Source: Palsa-1150 sp036490515 (lineage in GTDB: Bacteria > Myxococcota_A > Polyangia > Polyangiales > Polyangiaceae). From it: a DNA stretch of 64,000 nucleotides. Positions 33,244-41,607 of this stretch are shown here, piece by piece. Each line of letters starts with the position of its first letter. Position 1 is the stretch's first letter. The notes under the pieces are model-generated. The model saw only the letters and a program-made list of their open reading frames with translations. It ran no database searches and was not told where the DNA came from. The position numbers were made by a program, and so were the translations under genes. Where the stretch lies: NCBI GenBank assembly GCA_036490515.1, contig DASXDU010000004.1:62001-126000 (forward strand). Direction: 5' to 3'.

Positions 33244-34836
33244 ATGGCGTCTTCGGGCCCGCCGGGGGTGGATGGGGGTGCGGGCCGCCTCGAGCGCTGC
33301 ATACGCGATCTCGCGTCGCTCGACGCGCTCGTGTCGTCGTGCGTCGGAAGGACGGTGGACGAGACCTTCGACTTCGCGCTCGAGGCGCTCCCCACGGCGC
33401 TCGACAGCGATCTGGTGCTCGTCGAGGTGCCGGAGCCGCACCGGCGGCAGGCGGCCAGCTGGTACGGCAAGCGCCTCGGCGCGGAGCGCGTCGGCGAGGT
33501 GCAGGCCGCGCTCACGGAGGCACGAGCCGCGAGCGGGCCCCTGGCGTTCGGCGCGACGCCGCTCCAGTGGCTCGAGATCGACCTGCCCGTCGGCCGGGAC
33601 CGCGGGCGCCTGCTCGTCGCGCGTCGCCAGCCGTTCGAGGCCGACACCGACCGCGTCCTCGTCCGCAGCGCGGCGAACCTCGTGGGCGCCGCCCTCGACG
33701 GCGCGATCGTCCTCGAGGCCGCGCGCCGCAAGGACGAGTTCATCGCGACGCTCTCCCACGAGATCCGCAACCCGCTCGCGCCTCTCCGGACCGCCGTCTC
33801 GCTCCTGCGGATCGCAGGGTTCACCGAGGTCGCGCGCGCCTGCGACATCATGGAGCGGCAGCTCAACCACCTGGTTCGCCTGGTGGACGATCTCCTCGAC
33901 GCAAGCCGCATCGGCCGGGGGACGCTCCAGCTCCGCCGCGAGCCGGTGAGCCTCGCCGACGTGATGCGGACGGCCGTCGAGGCGAGCGGCCCGGGCATCC
34001 GCGACGCCGGCCACACGCTGCATCCGTCGATGCCCGGGGCTGCGGTCTGGCTCGACGGCGATCCGGTGCGCCTCGCGCAGATCTTCACGAACCTCCTCAA
34101 CAACGCGGCGCGGTTCACGCCGCGGGGAGGCCGCATCGACTTCGCGGCCGAGGCGCGCGGCGGCGACGCCTTCGTCTCGGTGCGCGACACCGGCAACGGG
34201 TTCGCCCCGGAGGTGGCCGGGCGCCTCTTCGAGATGTTCGCCAAGAGCGATCGCTCGCCGGGCCTCGGCATCGGCCTCTCCCTCTCGCGGCGGCTGACCG
34301 AGATGCACGGCGGCAGCCTCGAGGCGCACAGCGAGGGCCCGGGCCGCGGCGCCGAGTTCGTCGTGCGCCTGCCCGCGACGGCCGCACCGGCGGTCGAGCC
34401 GATCGCGCCGGTGCCCAGCGTCCGGCCACGGCGCGCCGGCGATCCGCTGCGCGTGCTCGTGGCCGACGACAACGTCGACTCGACCGAGCTGCTCGCCCTC
34501 CTCCTCACCGAGCTCGGGTGCGAGGTGGCGACCGCGAACGACGGCGAAGAAGCCGTCCGGACCGCGAAGACGTTCGGCCCGGACCTCGGCATCCTCGACA
34601 TCGGGATGCCGCTCCTCGATGGCTACGAGGTGGCGCGCCGGGTGCGGGCAGACGCGGGCGGCCGCCGTCTGTTCCTCGTGGCGATGACGGGCTGGGGTCA
34701 GGAGGAGGACCGGCGCCTCGCGCGCGAGGCCGGGTTCGACGAGCACCTGCTCAAGCCCGCCGATCTCGACAAGCTCGCGAGGCTCGTCGACGCCGTCCGC
34801 GCGAAGCCGACGAGCGTCGAGGCACCCTCGCCCTGA
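33244..34836 (+). CDS. Hybrid sensor histidine kinase with C-terminal receiver
   Basis: This encodes 530 residues. A GAF-like N-terminal region (about 15-155) precedes the HisKA domain with SHEIRNPLAPLR (His172). An HATPase domain carries NLLNNAARF (N-box, 283-291), DTGNGF (315-320) and PGLGIGLSLSRRL (G2). The receiver domain (about 401-520) has D408-D409, phosphoacceptor D452 (LDIGMP), T482 and K504. There is no membrane segment, so sensing is cytoplasmic. It is in one operon with the MEDS protein, which likely controls it or supplies the ligand signal. No DNA-binding response regulator is adjacent. Confidence 0.93.
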   Translation: MASSGPPGVDGGAGRLERCIRDLASLDALVSSCVGRTVDETFDFALEALPTALDSDLVLVEVPEPHRRQAASWYGKRLGAERVGEVQAALTEARAASGPLAFGATPLQWLEIDLPVGRDRGRLLVARRQPFEADTDRVLVRSAANLVGAALDGAIVLEAARRKDEFIATLSHEIRNPLAPLRTAVSLLRIAGFTEVARACDIMERQLNHLVRLVDDLLDASRIGRGTLQLRREPVSLADVMRTAVEASGPGIRDAGHTLHPSMPGAAVWLDGDPVRLAQIFTNLLNNAARFTPRGGRIDFAAEARGGDAFVSVRDTGNGFAPEVAGRLFEMFAKSDRSPGLGIGLSLSRRLTEMHGGSLEAHSEGPGRGAEFVVRLPATAAPAVEPIAPVPSVRPRRAGDPLRVLVADDNVDSTELLALLLTELGCEVATANDGEEAVRTAKTFGPDLGILDIGMPLLDGYEVARRVRADAGGRRLFLVAMTGWGQEEDRRLAREAGFDEHLLKPADLDKLARLVDAVRAKPTSVEAPSP

Positions 34837-34842
34837 AGGCGG

Positions 34843-36504
34843 TCAGCGCACCGTGCGCACCGAGGAGACGTCCTTGAGGAGCGCCTTGCACGTCTTGGCG
34901 GGGTTGTCGTTCTGGGCGAAGCCGTTCACGCGGCGGTAGACCCCCGCGCAGAACTGCTTGCGGTCGATCTCCGCCGGCAGGCCCCGATCGTTGCACGCTG
35001 CCGTGGCGTACTGGGCGCAGACGGCGGGCAGTCCCGGGGCGAGCTGCGAGCTGGCCGAAGCCAGGGCGGGCGACGTCGCCGGCGCGGCGGCCGCAGGGCT
35101 GGGCTCCGGCGCGTCGGCGGGAGCATCGCTGTCCGCCGCCTCCGCGGTCGCCCGGGTCACGGCCTTCACGGCCCTGAGCGTCTTTTCCGTCCTGTCCGCC
35201 TTGTCCGTCCTGTCCGTCTTGCCCGGGGTCGCCGCCGCCGTGGCCGTCGCCGCGGGCGACTTCTTCTGCGCCTCCGCGACACCCACCTTCGCCGCCGCCC
35301 CCGCTCGCCTGTGCGCGTGCGGCTTGGCCGCCGCCGCGCTCGCGACCTTCGGATCGTCGCTGCCCGGGATGGTCGCCGCCGCCGTCTTCTTCCACCCGCC
35401 GGCCGCGAACCCGTCGAGCAGCGCGTCGAGCGTGTCTTCCTCGAACGAGAGCTTGTCCTTCGTCGACGACACCGACCCGATGATCGTCACCGCGTGGCCC
35501 ACCCACGTCGTCGTGCGCGAGACGGCCTCCTTCGTCAGGTCGCCGAGGCTCAGCTTCCCGAGGTCGTCCTGGCCCAGGCCGTTGAGCGTGAGCTTCACGT
35601 CCGTCCCGTCGAGCTTCACGTCGGGCTTGAAGCCGCTCATGATCGGCCGGTTGCCGGTCTGCTCCTCGACGATGTCGGCCACGATCCCGGGCACGACCTC
35701 GAGGACCGAGTCGGGCAGCGACTTGAGGGCGAGCGGGAAGCGCACCGCCGCCGCGCCGTCCGCGATGCTCGCGTCGTCCACCGCCTGGAGGAGGTTCACC
35801 AGCACCGGGCCCACCGCGTCGCGCGCGCTCGCCGGGGCCTTCTTCGCGGCGTCCTTTGCCGCCTCGAGGAACTTCTTCTTGAGCGGGTCGACCTCGTCCT
35901 CGAGCTTCGAGACCTTGTCCTTCAGCTCGTCGACCGTCTTGTCGTGCTCCTTCTTGTCCTCGTCGCTCACGTCCTTGGCGTCCCTCGCCGCCTTCTCCGT
36001 CTCGATCTGCGCCTTCGCGTCGGCGATGTCGGCCTCCTTCGCGGAGACCGCGGCGTAGGCGTCGGCGAGATCGCCCGAGATGAGCGCGAGCAGGTTCGGC
36101 GAGCTGCCCTCGGTGCTCTGGATGTCGCCGAGCGTGCGGGCCCAGACCTCGGCCGGGACGACGCGCGCGTGCGACTTCGCGTACATCGGCTCGGTCTTGA
36201 TGGCCTTCACCTCGCCCGCGGCGTCCTCCGGCTTCGGCCCCACGGCGTGGAGCCACGCGGCGTCGGGGCTCGCGGGGGTCGCGGTGAGGATGCGGTCCAC
36301 CTGCTTGGCGGTCGCCTCGGCGGCGTCGGCGCGGCGGACGACGACGGACATGGGCGCGGGATCCTGGATGGCCCAGGCCACCTTGGGATTGGCCATGGCG
36401 CCCAGGGCTCCGCACCCCGTCATGGTGAAGAGGAGCCCGGAGAGGGCGCAGGTCGATGCGGCGAGCCGGAGCGGCAGGGCCGCTCGACCGAGGAAGTTGG
36501 TCAC
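34843..36504 (-). CDS. Large lipoprotein with a coiled coil
   Basis: This encodes 553 residues from a GTG at 36504 with GGGAGA eight bases upstream; a longer in-frame extension has no support. The signal ends LLFTMTGCGALG. A strong coiled coil spans roughly residues 145-215 (EADIADAKAQIETEKAARDA, DKTVDELKDKVSKLEDEVDP). A globular region follows at 230-380, then an Ala/Thr/Lys-rich linker with TDRTDKADRTEK repeats, and a C-terminal segment with four cysteines (VCAQYATAACNDRG, KQFCAGVYRR, KTCKALL). The periplasmic function is unknown. Confidence 0.7.
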   Translation of the reverse strand: MTNFLGRAALPLRLAASTCALSGLLFTMTGCGALGAMANPKVAWAIQDPAPMSVVVRRADAAEATAKQVDRILTATPASPDAAWLHAVGPKPEDAAGEVKAIKTEPMYAKSHARVVPAEVWARTLGDIQSTEGSSPNLLALISGDLADAYAAVSAKEADIADAKAQIETEKAARDAKDVSDEDKKEHDKTVDELKDKVSKLEDEVDPLKKKFLEAAKDAAKKAPASARDAVGPVLVNLLQAVDDASIADGAAAVRFPLALKSLPDSVLEVVPGIVADIVEEQTGNRPIMSGFKPDVKLDGTDVKLTLNGLGQDDLGKLSLGDLTKEAVSRTTTWVGHAVTIIGSVSSTKDKLSFEEDTLDALLDGFAAGGWKKTAAATIPGSDDPKVASAAAAKPHAHRRAGAAAKVGVAEAQKKSPAATATAAATPGKTDRTDKADRTEKTLRAVKAVTRATAEAADSDAPADAPEPSPAAAAPATSPALASASSQLAPGLPAVCAQYATAACNDRGLPAEIDRKQFCAGVYRRVNGFAQNDNPAKTCKALLKDVSSVRTVR

Positions 36505-36627
36505 GATGGTTCTCCCGCCGGTGTCTACGGTGCCGGCCGAGGTTCCTTCCCCGCGCGATGAATAAAAGCCGTCCCTTTCCCTCGACCCGGACCTCGGCGT
36601 AGCTTCGCCGCCCCCCTGGAGGCAGCC

Positions 36628-37416
36628 ATGACCACGTCGAGCAGGTTCATTTGGCACGATCTGATGACCAAGGACGTCGAGGCCGCGAAGAAGTTCTACG
36701 GCGAGCTTCTCGGCTGGACGTTCAAGGGCAGCGAGGGCGGCGGGCCCCCCTACGAGCACATCTCGGTGAACGGGAAGTCCTTCGGCGGCATGATGAAGCT
36801 CGAGCAGCCGGGGGTCCCGCCCCACTGGCTCGGGTACGTCACCGTCGACGACGCGGCGAGGTCCGCGGGGCTCGTCGAGAAGAACGGCGGCAAGGTCCAC
36901 GTGACCCCGCAGGACATCGCGAAGGTCGGCCAGTTCGCGATCACCGCGGACGCCGAGGGCGCCGCCTTCGCGCCGTTCCGCTACACCGGAGAGGGCTCCG
37001 ACGAGCCCGAGACGAACGACCGGCCCGCGCCGTTCACGTTCTGCTGGGACGAGCTGATGACGAAGGACCCGGCCAAGGCCGCGCGCTTCTACGAGGCCGT
37101 CTTCGGCTGGAAGGCGCAGGGGATGGAGATGCCCGGCTTCGGCACGTACACGCTCCTCAAGCGCCCCGGCGTCAAGGATGCGACGGGCGAGGACAAGAAC
37201 GCCGCGGGCATCATGCCGCTGCCGAAGGACGCCCCCGTGCCGCCCTTCTGGCTCCCGTACGTCGGCGTGCCCAACGCGGACGCCACCGCCGACAAGCTCA
37301 CGAAGCTCGGCGGCAAGGTGATGAACCCGCCGATGGACATCCCGAACGTCGGCCGCTTCTTTCCCGCGATGGACCCGCAGAACGCCGCGATCGCGTTCCT
37401 CGCGCCCAACACGTGA
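36628..37416 (+). CDS. Two-domain VOC (glyoxalase-like) protein
   Basis: This encodes 262 residues with two tandem VOC units, each beginning W-H/D-(D/E)-L-M-T-K-D (FIWHDLMTKDVEAAKKFYGE and FCWDELMTKDPAKAARFYEA). Each ends with the FAxxxDPxxAxFxxF pattern (QFAITADAEGAAFAPF and FFPAMDPQNAAIAFLA). This 27-kDa type is common in actinomycetes and myxobacteria (CFP-30B-like) and often annotated as a hydroxylase, but the activity is unknown. It is divergent from the coiled-coil lipoprotein gene across 123 bp. Confidence 0.85.
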   Translation: MTTSSRFIWHDLMTKDVEAAKKFYGELLGWTFKGSEGGGPPYEHISVNGKSFGGMMKLEQPGVPPHWLGYVTVDDAARSAGLVEKNGGKVHVTPQDIAKVGQFAITADAEGAAFAPFRYTGEGSDEPETNDRPAPFTFCWDELMTKDPAKAARFYEAVFGWKAQGMEMPGFGTYTLLKRPGVKDATGEDKNAAGIMPLPKDAPVPPFWLPYVGVPNADATADKLTKLGGKVMNPPMDIPNVGRFFPAMDPQNAAIAFLAPNT

Positions 37417-37420
37417 CCGC

Positions 37421-37978
37421 TCAGTCGCCGCCGCCCGCCGCGTCCGACGTGGGACCGGTGGGCGCGGCGTCGTCTCCCTGGGGCGCGGCGTCGTTTCCCT
37501 GAGGCGCCGCGTCGCCCGTCCCCGCGTCCTCGTTCGGGGGCCTCGGGCCGCAGCAGAAGTTGACGTGCAATCCGTCCGGGTCCGGCGTGCCCTCGTTGCA
37601 TTCGAGCGACGGGTTCGACGTCAGCGGGTCGACGCCGTCGTTGCACTGGTACCCCGTCGCGCCCGTCTCGCACACGGCGGTCTTCGCGTCGTCGGGGGCG
37701 CAGCCCGACGTGGTGTCGCCCGAGTAGCAGCAGTAGTCGAAGTTGCCGTTGGAGTCCGTCGTGGCCGGGTCGCAGGCGAGCAGCCCGGGGGACGTGTCGG
37801 CGGGGCAGACGTACCCCGTGTCGGCCGAGGCGCACGTGAGCGAGGCGAGCGGCTGGCAGCTGCTCACCTGGCCCGACGACGACGAGCTGCTGCTCGAGCA
37901 AGCGGACGCGTGAATGCCGGCGACCGCGGCCGAGAACACGAGAAGACCAGGGAGCGAGCTGCGCAAGGAAAGGGTCAT
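37421..37978 (-). CDS. Cys-rich lipoprotein
   Basis: This encodes 185 residues. The signal ends AAVAGIHASACSSSSSSSSG, with the lipidation Cys directly followed by a poly-Ser tether. A Cys-rich domain includes YCCYSGDTTSGC, VCETGATGYQC and FCCGPRPP. A low-complexity Asp/Ala tail with repeats of APQGDDAAPQG closes the protein. It has a clear GGAGAT ribosome site. It lies downstream of, and in the same direction as, the GADYG-repeat gene (217-bp gap) and may be co-regulated with it. Confidence 0.75.
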   Translation of the reverse strand: MTLSLRSSLPGLLVFSAAVAGIHASACSSSSSSSSGQVSSCQPLASLTCASADTGYVCPADTSPGLLACDPATTDSNGNFDYCCYSGDTTSGCAPDDAKTAVCETGATGYQCNDGVDPLTSNPSLECNEGTPDPDGLHVNFCCGPRPPNEDAGTGDAAPQGNDAAPQGDDAAPTGPTSDAAGGGD

Positions 37979-38195
37979 TTTCCGAATCTCCTGTTGGATT
38001 GCCCAGCGTGCACCCTACTGATTCCCGTCGATGATCGAGCACGACACGACGACGACGTGATCTCGCGCAACGGCGATTCCACGAATGCCATGCTCGGCCG
38101 CGCCGACGCCGCGGCAGAGCCCGCGCCGGTACCTCGGCGCGATGGGCTACGCGCACGTCGACCGAGCGAGGCCGTGAGGCCGACGCCCTGCCGCG

Positions 38196-38717
38196 CTACG
38201 GGGCGCCGTCGCCGCCGCCGTCGCCGGTGACGGGCATGCCGTAGTCGGCCCCGCCCCCGAAGCCCGACGACGAGCCGGTGCCGGAAGAGGACGCGGAGCC
38301 GGAAGAGGACGAGCCCGAGGACGAGCTGGCGACCCCGTAGTCCGCGCCGACGCCGACGCCCGAGGAACCGTCTGCGCCGGTGTCCGCGCCGGAATCGCGG
38401 CTCGCCACACCGCTCGACCCGCCCGACGAGGAGCCGGCAACCCCGTAGTCCGCCCCCACGCCGACGCCGGAGGACGAGCTCGATGATCCCGACGACGACG
38501 ACGACGGGCCGGGATGCTCGACGGAGCCGCCGCACGCGACCGAACCCACCGCGGGAGCCGCAACCAGGATGAGGCCGAGGAGAACCGCACCCGCCGTGCC
38601 GACGCGCGAGCCGTCGTCGTTGCGAAGGAGCACGCCGCAGAAGGGGCAATGGCTGGCGCCGGAGCGCGCGTGCCGATTGCAAGCCGGGCACGCGAGGAGC
38701 GTGTCTCGAAGGTACAT
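38196..38717 (-). CDS. Zinc-ribbon, membrane-anchored Ser/Gly-rich protein with three GADYG motifs (candidate SPASM substrate)
   Basis: This encodes 173 residues from the ATG at 38717. A zinc ribbon comes first (CPAC at 10-13, CPFC at 24-27), then a membrane helix at about 39-62 (AGAVLLGLILVAAPAVGSVA). The rest is a Ser/Gly-rich region without other complexity except three near-identical motifs: GADYGVA at 88-94, GADYGVA at 124-130 and GADYGMP at 156-162. Tyr91, Tyr127 and Tyr159 are the only tyrosines outside the N-terminal MY. The 66-bp gap to the divergent radical SAM/SPASM gene implies co-regulation. That it is the substrate of that enzyme is inference. Confidence 0.7.
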   Translation of the reverse strand: MYLRDTLLACPACNRHARSGASHCPFCGVLLRNDDGSRVGTAGAVLLGLILVAAPAVGSVACGGSVEHPGPSSSSSGSSSSSSGVGVGADYGVAGSSSGGSSGVASRDSGADTGADGSSGVGVGADYGVASSSSGSSSSGSASSSGTGSSSGFGGGADYGMPVTGDGGGDGAP

Positions 38718-38783
38718 GCCACGAGTCTGGACGCGACCTCGCCGATCGGCAACCCTCGCCGCGCCGGGCGCTATGCTCCGGAC

Positions 38784-40028
38784 ATGCCCGAGGCGCCCAC
38801 CCCCTCCGCGAATCTCCTGGCCTCGCCTCCTCCGGTCCGCATGATCCGGAAAGACGAGCTCGACGTGGCGAAGCCCATCTACGTCGTCTGGGAGCTCACG
38901 ATGAAGTGCGACCAGCCGTGCCAGCACTGCGGCTCGCGTGCGGGGCGCGCGCGCGACGACGAGCTTCGCACCGAGGAGATCCTCGAGGTGGCCAAGGGGC
39001 TCGTGCGCCTCGGCACGCGGGAGGTCACGCTCATCGGGGGCGAGGCGTACCTCCGGCCCGATCTCGTGGAGATCGTGAAGGCGCTCGCCGGGAGCGGCAT
39101 CCGCGTCACGATGCAGACCGGCGGTCGGGCCTTCACGCTCGAGCGCGCACGGACGCTGCGCGACGCAGGCCTCGACGCCCTCGGCGTCTCGGTCGACGGG
39201 CCCGGCCCGATCCACGACCGCATCCGCGGGAACCTCGGCAGCCATCACGCCGCCATCCAGGCGCTGAAGAACGCCGGGGCGGTCGGGATGGTCCTCGCCG
39301 CCAACACGCAGGTGAACCGCCTCACGGCCGACCACCTCGTCGAGACGGCGCGTCAGCTCCGGTCGCTCGGCGTCGAGGCGTGGCAGCCGCAGCTCACGGG
39401 CCCCATGGGCCGCGCCGCCGAGCACCCCGAGTGGATCCTCGAGCCGTGGCGCATCGTCGAGGTCATCGACACGCTCGCCGCCATCCAGGAGGAGGCGATC
39501 CGAGAGCACAAGACGGGCGTCCCCTTCAACGTCGCCTGCAACAACAACATCGGCTACTTCGGCCCGCACGAGCAGATCCTGCGCTCGCGCCCCGGCGACG
39601 TGGAGACGCACTGGCGAGGCTGCGCCGCCGGGACGTACGTCATGGGCATCGAGTCGGACGGCACCGTGAAGGGGTGCCCGACCCTGCCGACCGAGGAGTA
39701 CGCCGGGGGCAACGTGCGCGACCTCGACGTCGGCACGCTCTGGAACACGTCGCCCGCCGTGCGCTTCGCGCGCGACCGCAAGGGAACCGACGACCTCTGG
39801 GGCTTCTGCAAGACCTGCTACTACGCGGACGTCTGCCAGGCGGGCTGCGCGTGGACGACGCACGTCACGCTCGGGCGGCGCGGCAACAACCCGTTCTGCT
39901 ACCACCGCGTGACCGAGCTCCGGAAGAAGGGCATCCGCGAGCGCCTCGAGCCGGTCGAGCGTGCGCCGCAGCGACCGTACGATCACGGCCGCTTCGTCAT
40001 CGTCGAGGAGCCGTGGCCCGAGGGCTGA
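38784..40028 (+). CDS. Radical SAM enzyme with SPASM domain (peptide-maturase type)
   Basis: This encodes 414 residues. The radical SAM cluster motif is CDQPCQHC (Cys42, 46, 49), followed by VTLIGGEAYLRPDL (GGE SAM site) and GVSVDGPGPIHD. The C-terminal SPASM domain is canonical for auxiliary clusters: Cys280, then Gly293-x4-Cys298, Cys342-x2-Cys345-x5-Cys351-x3-Cys355, then Cys372. Such enzymes mostly modify ribosomal peptides or proteins (thioether, C-C or C-O links, epimerisation). No cognate short peptide is upstream; the divergent GADYG-repeat gene is the best candidate. Its 3' end overlaps the convergent hydroxylase gene by 32 bp. Confidence 0.9.
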   Translation: MPEAPTPSANLLASPPPVRMIRKDELDVAKPIYVVWELTMKCDQPCQHCGSRAGRARDDELRTEEILEVAKGLVRLGTREVTLIGGEAYLRPDLVEIVKALAGSGIRVTMQTGGRAFTLERARTLRDAGLDALGVSVDGPGPIHDRIRGNLGSHHAAIQALKNAGAVGMVLAANTQVNRLTADHLVETARQLRSLGVEAWQPQLTGPMGRAAEHPEWILEPWRIVEVIDTLAAIQEEAIREHKTGVPFNVACNNNIGYFGPHEQILRSRPGDVETHWRGCAAGTYVMGIESDGTVKGCPTLPTEEYAGGNVRDLDVGTLWNTSPAVRFARDRKGTDDLWGFCKTCYYADVCQAGCAWTTHVTLGRRGNNPFCYHRVTELRKKGIRERLEPVERAPQRPYDHGRFVIVEEPWPEG

Positions 40029-40809
40029 CGAGGAGGTCGGCGCTCGCCGGCCGCCCGACCGCGTCGAACGTCGCCTCGTAGGTCGGGTCGGTCGTGCCCA
40101 TCCATCGGTCCCACCACGTGAAGTAGAGACCGTAGTTGGTGCCCACGCGGCGGTGGTGCAGCGTGTGGTGCGTCGTCGTCGTGCTCCAGCGCGTCCAGGC
40201 GCTACGCACGAACCAGCGGGGGAAGAGCTCGATGCCGAGGTGACCGAGCACGTTGCGCAGGATCATGAACGCCAGGAACGCCCCGATCGCGAGCGGATGA
40301 AGCGGTAGCCAGAGCGCCATCAGCGGGACGAACGCGGCGTGCACGAGCGCCTCCGTCGGCGCGAAGGCGTACGCCGCCAGGGGAGACGGGTCGTGCGACT
40401 GGTGGTGGACGCGGTGCACGTGCCGGAAGAGCCGCGGGTGGTGCATCGCGCGGTGCGTCCAGTAGAAGTACGCGTCCTGCAGGACGACGAGGACCAGCAC
40501 GGTGCCCGCGAGGTAGGCCCACCCGTGGCGCGGGACGTCGGTGTAGAGGCGGAGGATGCCCGCGCGGCCGCCGAACCAGACCCCGGTGCCGACCATCGAG
40601 AAGAGGAGCGCCGTGCTGGCCGAGTACGCGACCTCGCGCCGCACCTGCCCTGCGCGCCCGAAGGCGCGGTTGACGAGCCGCCGCCTCCAGCGCTCGCGCC
40701 CCCACACCCAGAAGACGAGGAACGCCGCGCCCGCGACCACCACGTAGCGACCCGCGTCGAAGGCGAGATTGTGCGCCCACACCGCCCACAACGAGGCGTT
40801 GCCCGACAT
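39997..40809 (-). CDS. Fatty-acid hydroxylase/sterol desaturase superfamily membrane enzyme
   Basis: This encodes 270 residues with about four membrane helices and the di-iron His clusters HRAMHH (119-124), HRVHHQSHD (132-140) and HHTLHH (214-219). An additional His lies in LGHLGIELFPRW. The superfamily inserts hydroxyls or double bonds into lipids, sterols or carotenoids at the membrane, using O2. It is controlled, by position, by the divergent TetR regulator, with two inverted repeats in the shared promoter. The substrate is unknown. Confidence 0.88.
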   Translation of the reverse strand: MSGNASLWAVWAHNLAFDAGRYVVVAGAAFLVFWVWGRERWRRRLVNRAFGRAGQVRREVAYSASTALLFSMVGTGVWFGGRAGILRLYTDVPRHGWAYLAGTVLVLVVLQDAYFYWTHRAMHHPRLFRHVHRVHHQSHDPSPLAAYAFAPTEALVHAAFVPLMALWLPLHPLAIGAFLAFMILRNVLGHLGIELFPRWFVRSAWTRWSTTTTHHTLHHRRVGTNYGLYFTWWDRWMGTTDPTYEATFDAVGRPASADLLVSPRATAPRR

Positions 40810-40834
40810 GGAGAGACCTCCGGGGATTCGACGG

Positions 40835-40889
40835 GCTCACATACGAGCCCGTATGTGAGCTTGAGCTTAGACATACGAATCGGTATGTC
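40835..40889. promoter_or_regulatory. Two matching inverted repeats, probable TetR operators
   Basis: Site 1 (40835-40860) has perfect 11-bp arms, GCTCACATACG-AGCC-CGTATGTGAGC. Site 2 (40870-40889), GACATACG-AATC-GGTATGTC, keeps the same CATACG half-site with one mismatch. The centres are 32 bp apart, about three helical turns. Both lie between the hydroxylase start (40809, minus) and the TetR start. Site 2 runs into the first possible TetR ATG (40885), a typical autorepression layout. Confidence 0.8.
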
Positions 40890-41493
40890 AACCCGGATGA
40901 GCAAGATGCGCGAGGCCACCAAGCAAGAGACGCGCGACGCGCTCGTCGCCGCGGCGGCGGTGGAGATGGCCGAGAAGGGCATCGAGACGGCGAGCCTCGA
41001 CGCGATCTGCGCCCGCGCGGGGTTCACGCGCGGGGCCTTCTACGTGCACTTCAAGGACCGCGACGAGCTGGTGGTCGCCGTCGTCGAGCGGCACCTCCAG
41101 GCGAACTTCGATCAGATCATCGCGAGCGACGACGCGCCGGAGGACCTCGAACGCACGATCGGCCGGTACGTCGCGAACGTCGTCGCGCAGGCGCCCGTCA
41201 TCCGCAGCCGCAAGCGGTGGCGCTTCCACCACACGCTCGAGGCGTGCGCGCGGTCGCCCGCGCTGCGAAAGCGCTACGAGTCCTTGCAGCTCGAGGCGGT
41301 CGCGCGCGTGAAGAAGGCGGCGGCGGCCGGGCAGCGCGCCCAGGCGGTGCGTCGCGACGTCCCGGCCGAGGCCATCGCCGAGGTGCTCGTCATCCTCACG
41401 CTGGGCATCGACGCCATGATCGACCTCGGAATCCCGTTCGATCTCGCGAACGGGGCGAAGGCGCTCCGGGCGATGCTCGGGCCGCAGACCTGA
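40885..41493 (+). CDS. TetR/AcrR family transcriptional regulator
   Basis: This encodes 202 residues from the ATG at 40885; in-frame ATGs at 40897 and 40906 are possible, and none has a strong ribosome site. The N-terminal helix-turn-helix is typical: AAAVEMAEKGIETASLDAICARAGFTRGAFYVHFKDRDEL region (about residues 24-64). The C-terminal ligand and dimer domain is about 130 residues. It likely represses the divergent hydroxylase gene and itself through the CATACG sites. The inducer is unknown, perhaps the hydroxylase substrate. Confidence 0.9.
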   Translation: MSTRMSKMREATKQETRDALVAAAAVEMAEKGIETASLDAICARAGFTRGAFYVHFKDRDELVVAVVERHLQANFDQIIASDDAPEDLERTIGRYVANVVAQAPVIRSRKRWRFHHTLEACARSPALRKRYESLQLEAVARVKKAAAAGQRAQAVRRDVPAEAIAEVLVILTLGIDAMIDLGIPFDLANGAKALRAMLGPQT

Positions 41494-41514
41494 GGGAATG
41501 ACGTCACCGCTCTG

Positions 41515-41528
41515 CTGGAACGTTCCAG
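41515..41528. promoter_or_regulatory. 14-bp perfect palindrome CTGGAACGTTCCAG upstream of the pyrimidine operon
   Basis: This perfect palindrome lies 80 bp upstream of the first gene of the pyrimidine-degradation operon. A weak promoter-like pair (TTGACC at 41569, TCTTTA at 41592, 17 bp apart) lies between it and the start codon. It differs from the nearby TetR sites, so another regulator is implied. Confidence 0.4.
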
Positions 41529-41607
41529 TATCGACGGCAACATCGCGCACGTGTGGGGGGACGTCGCCTTGACCAGGCGGCGTCCCGGAGGTCTTTATCC
41601 ACGCGTC

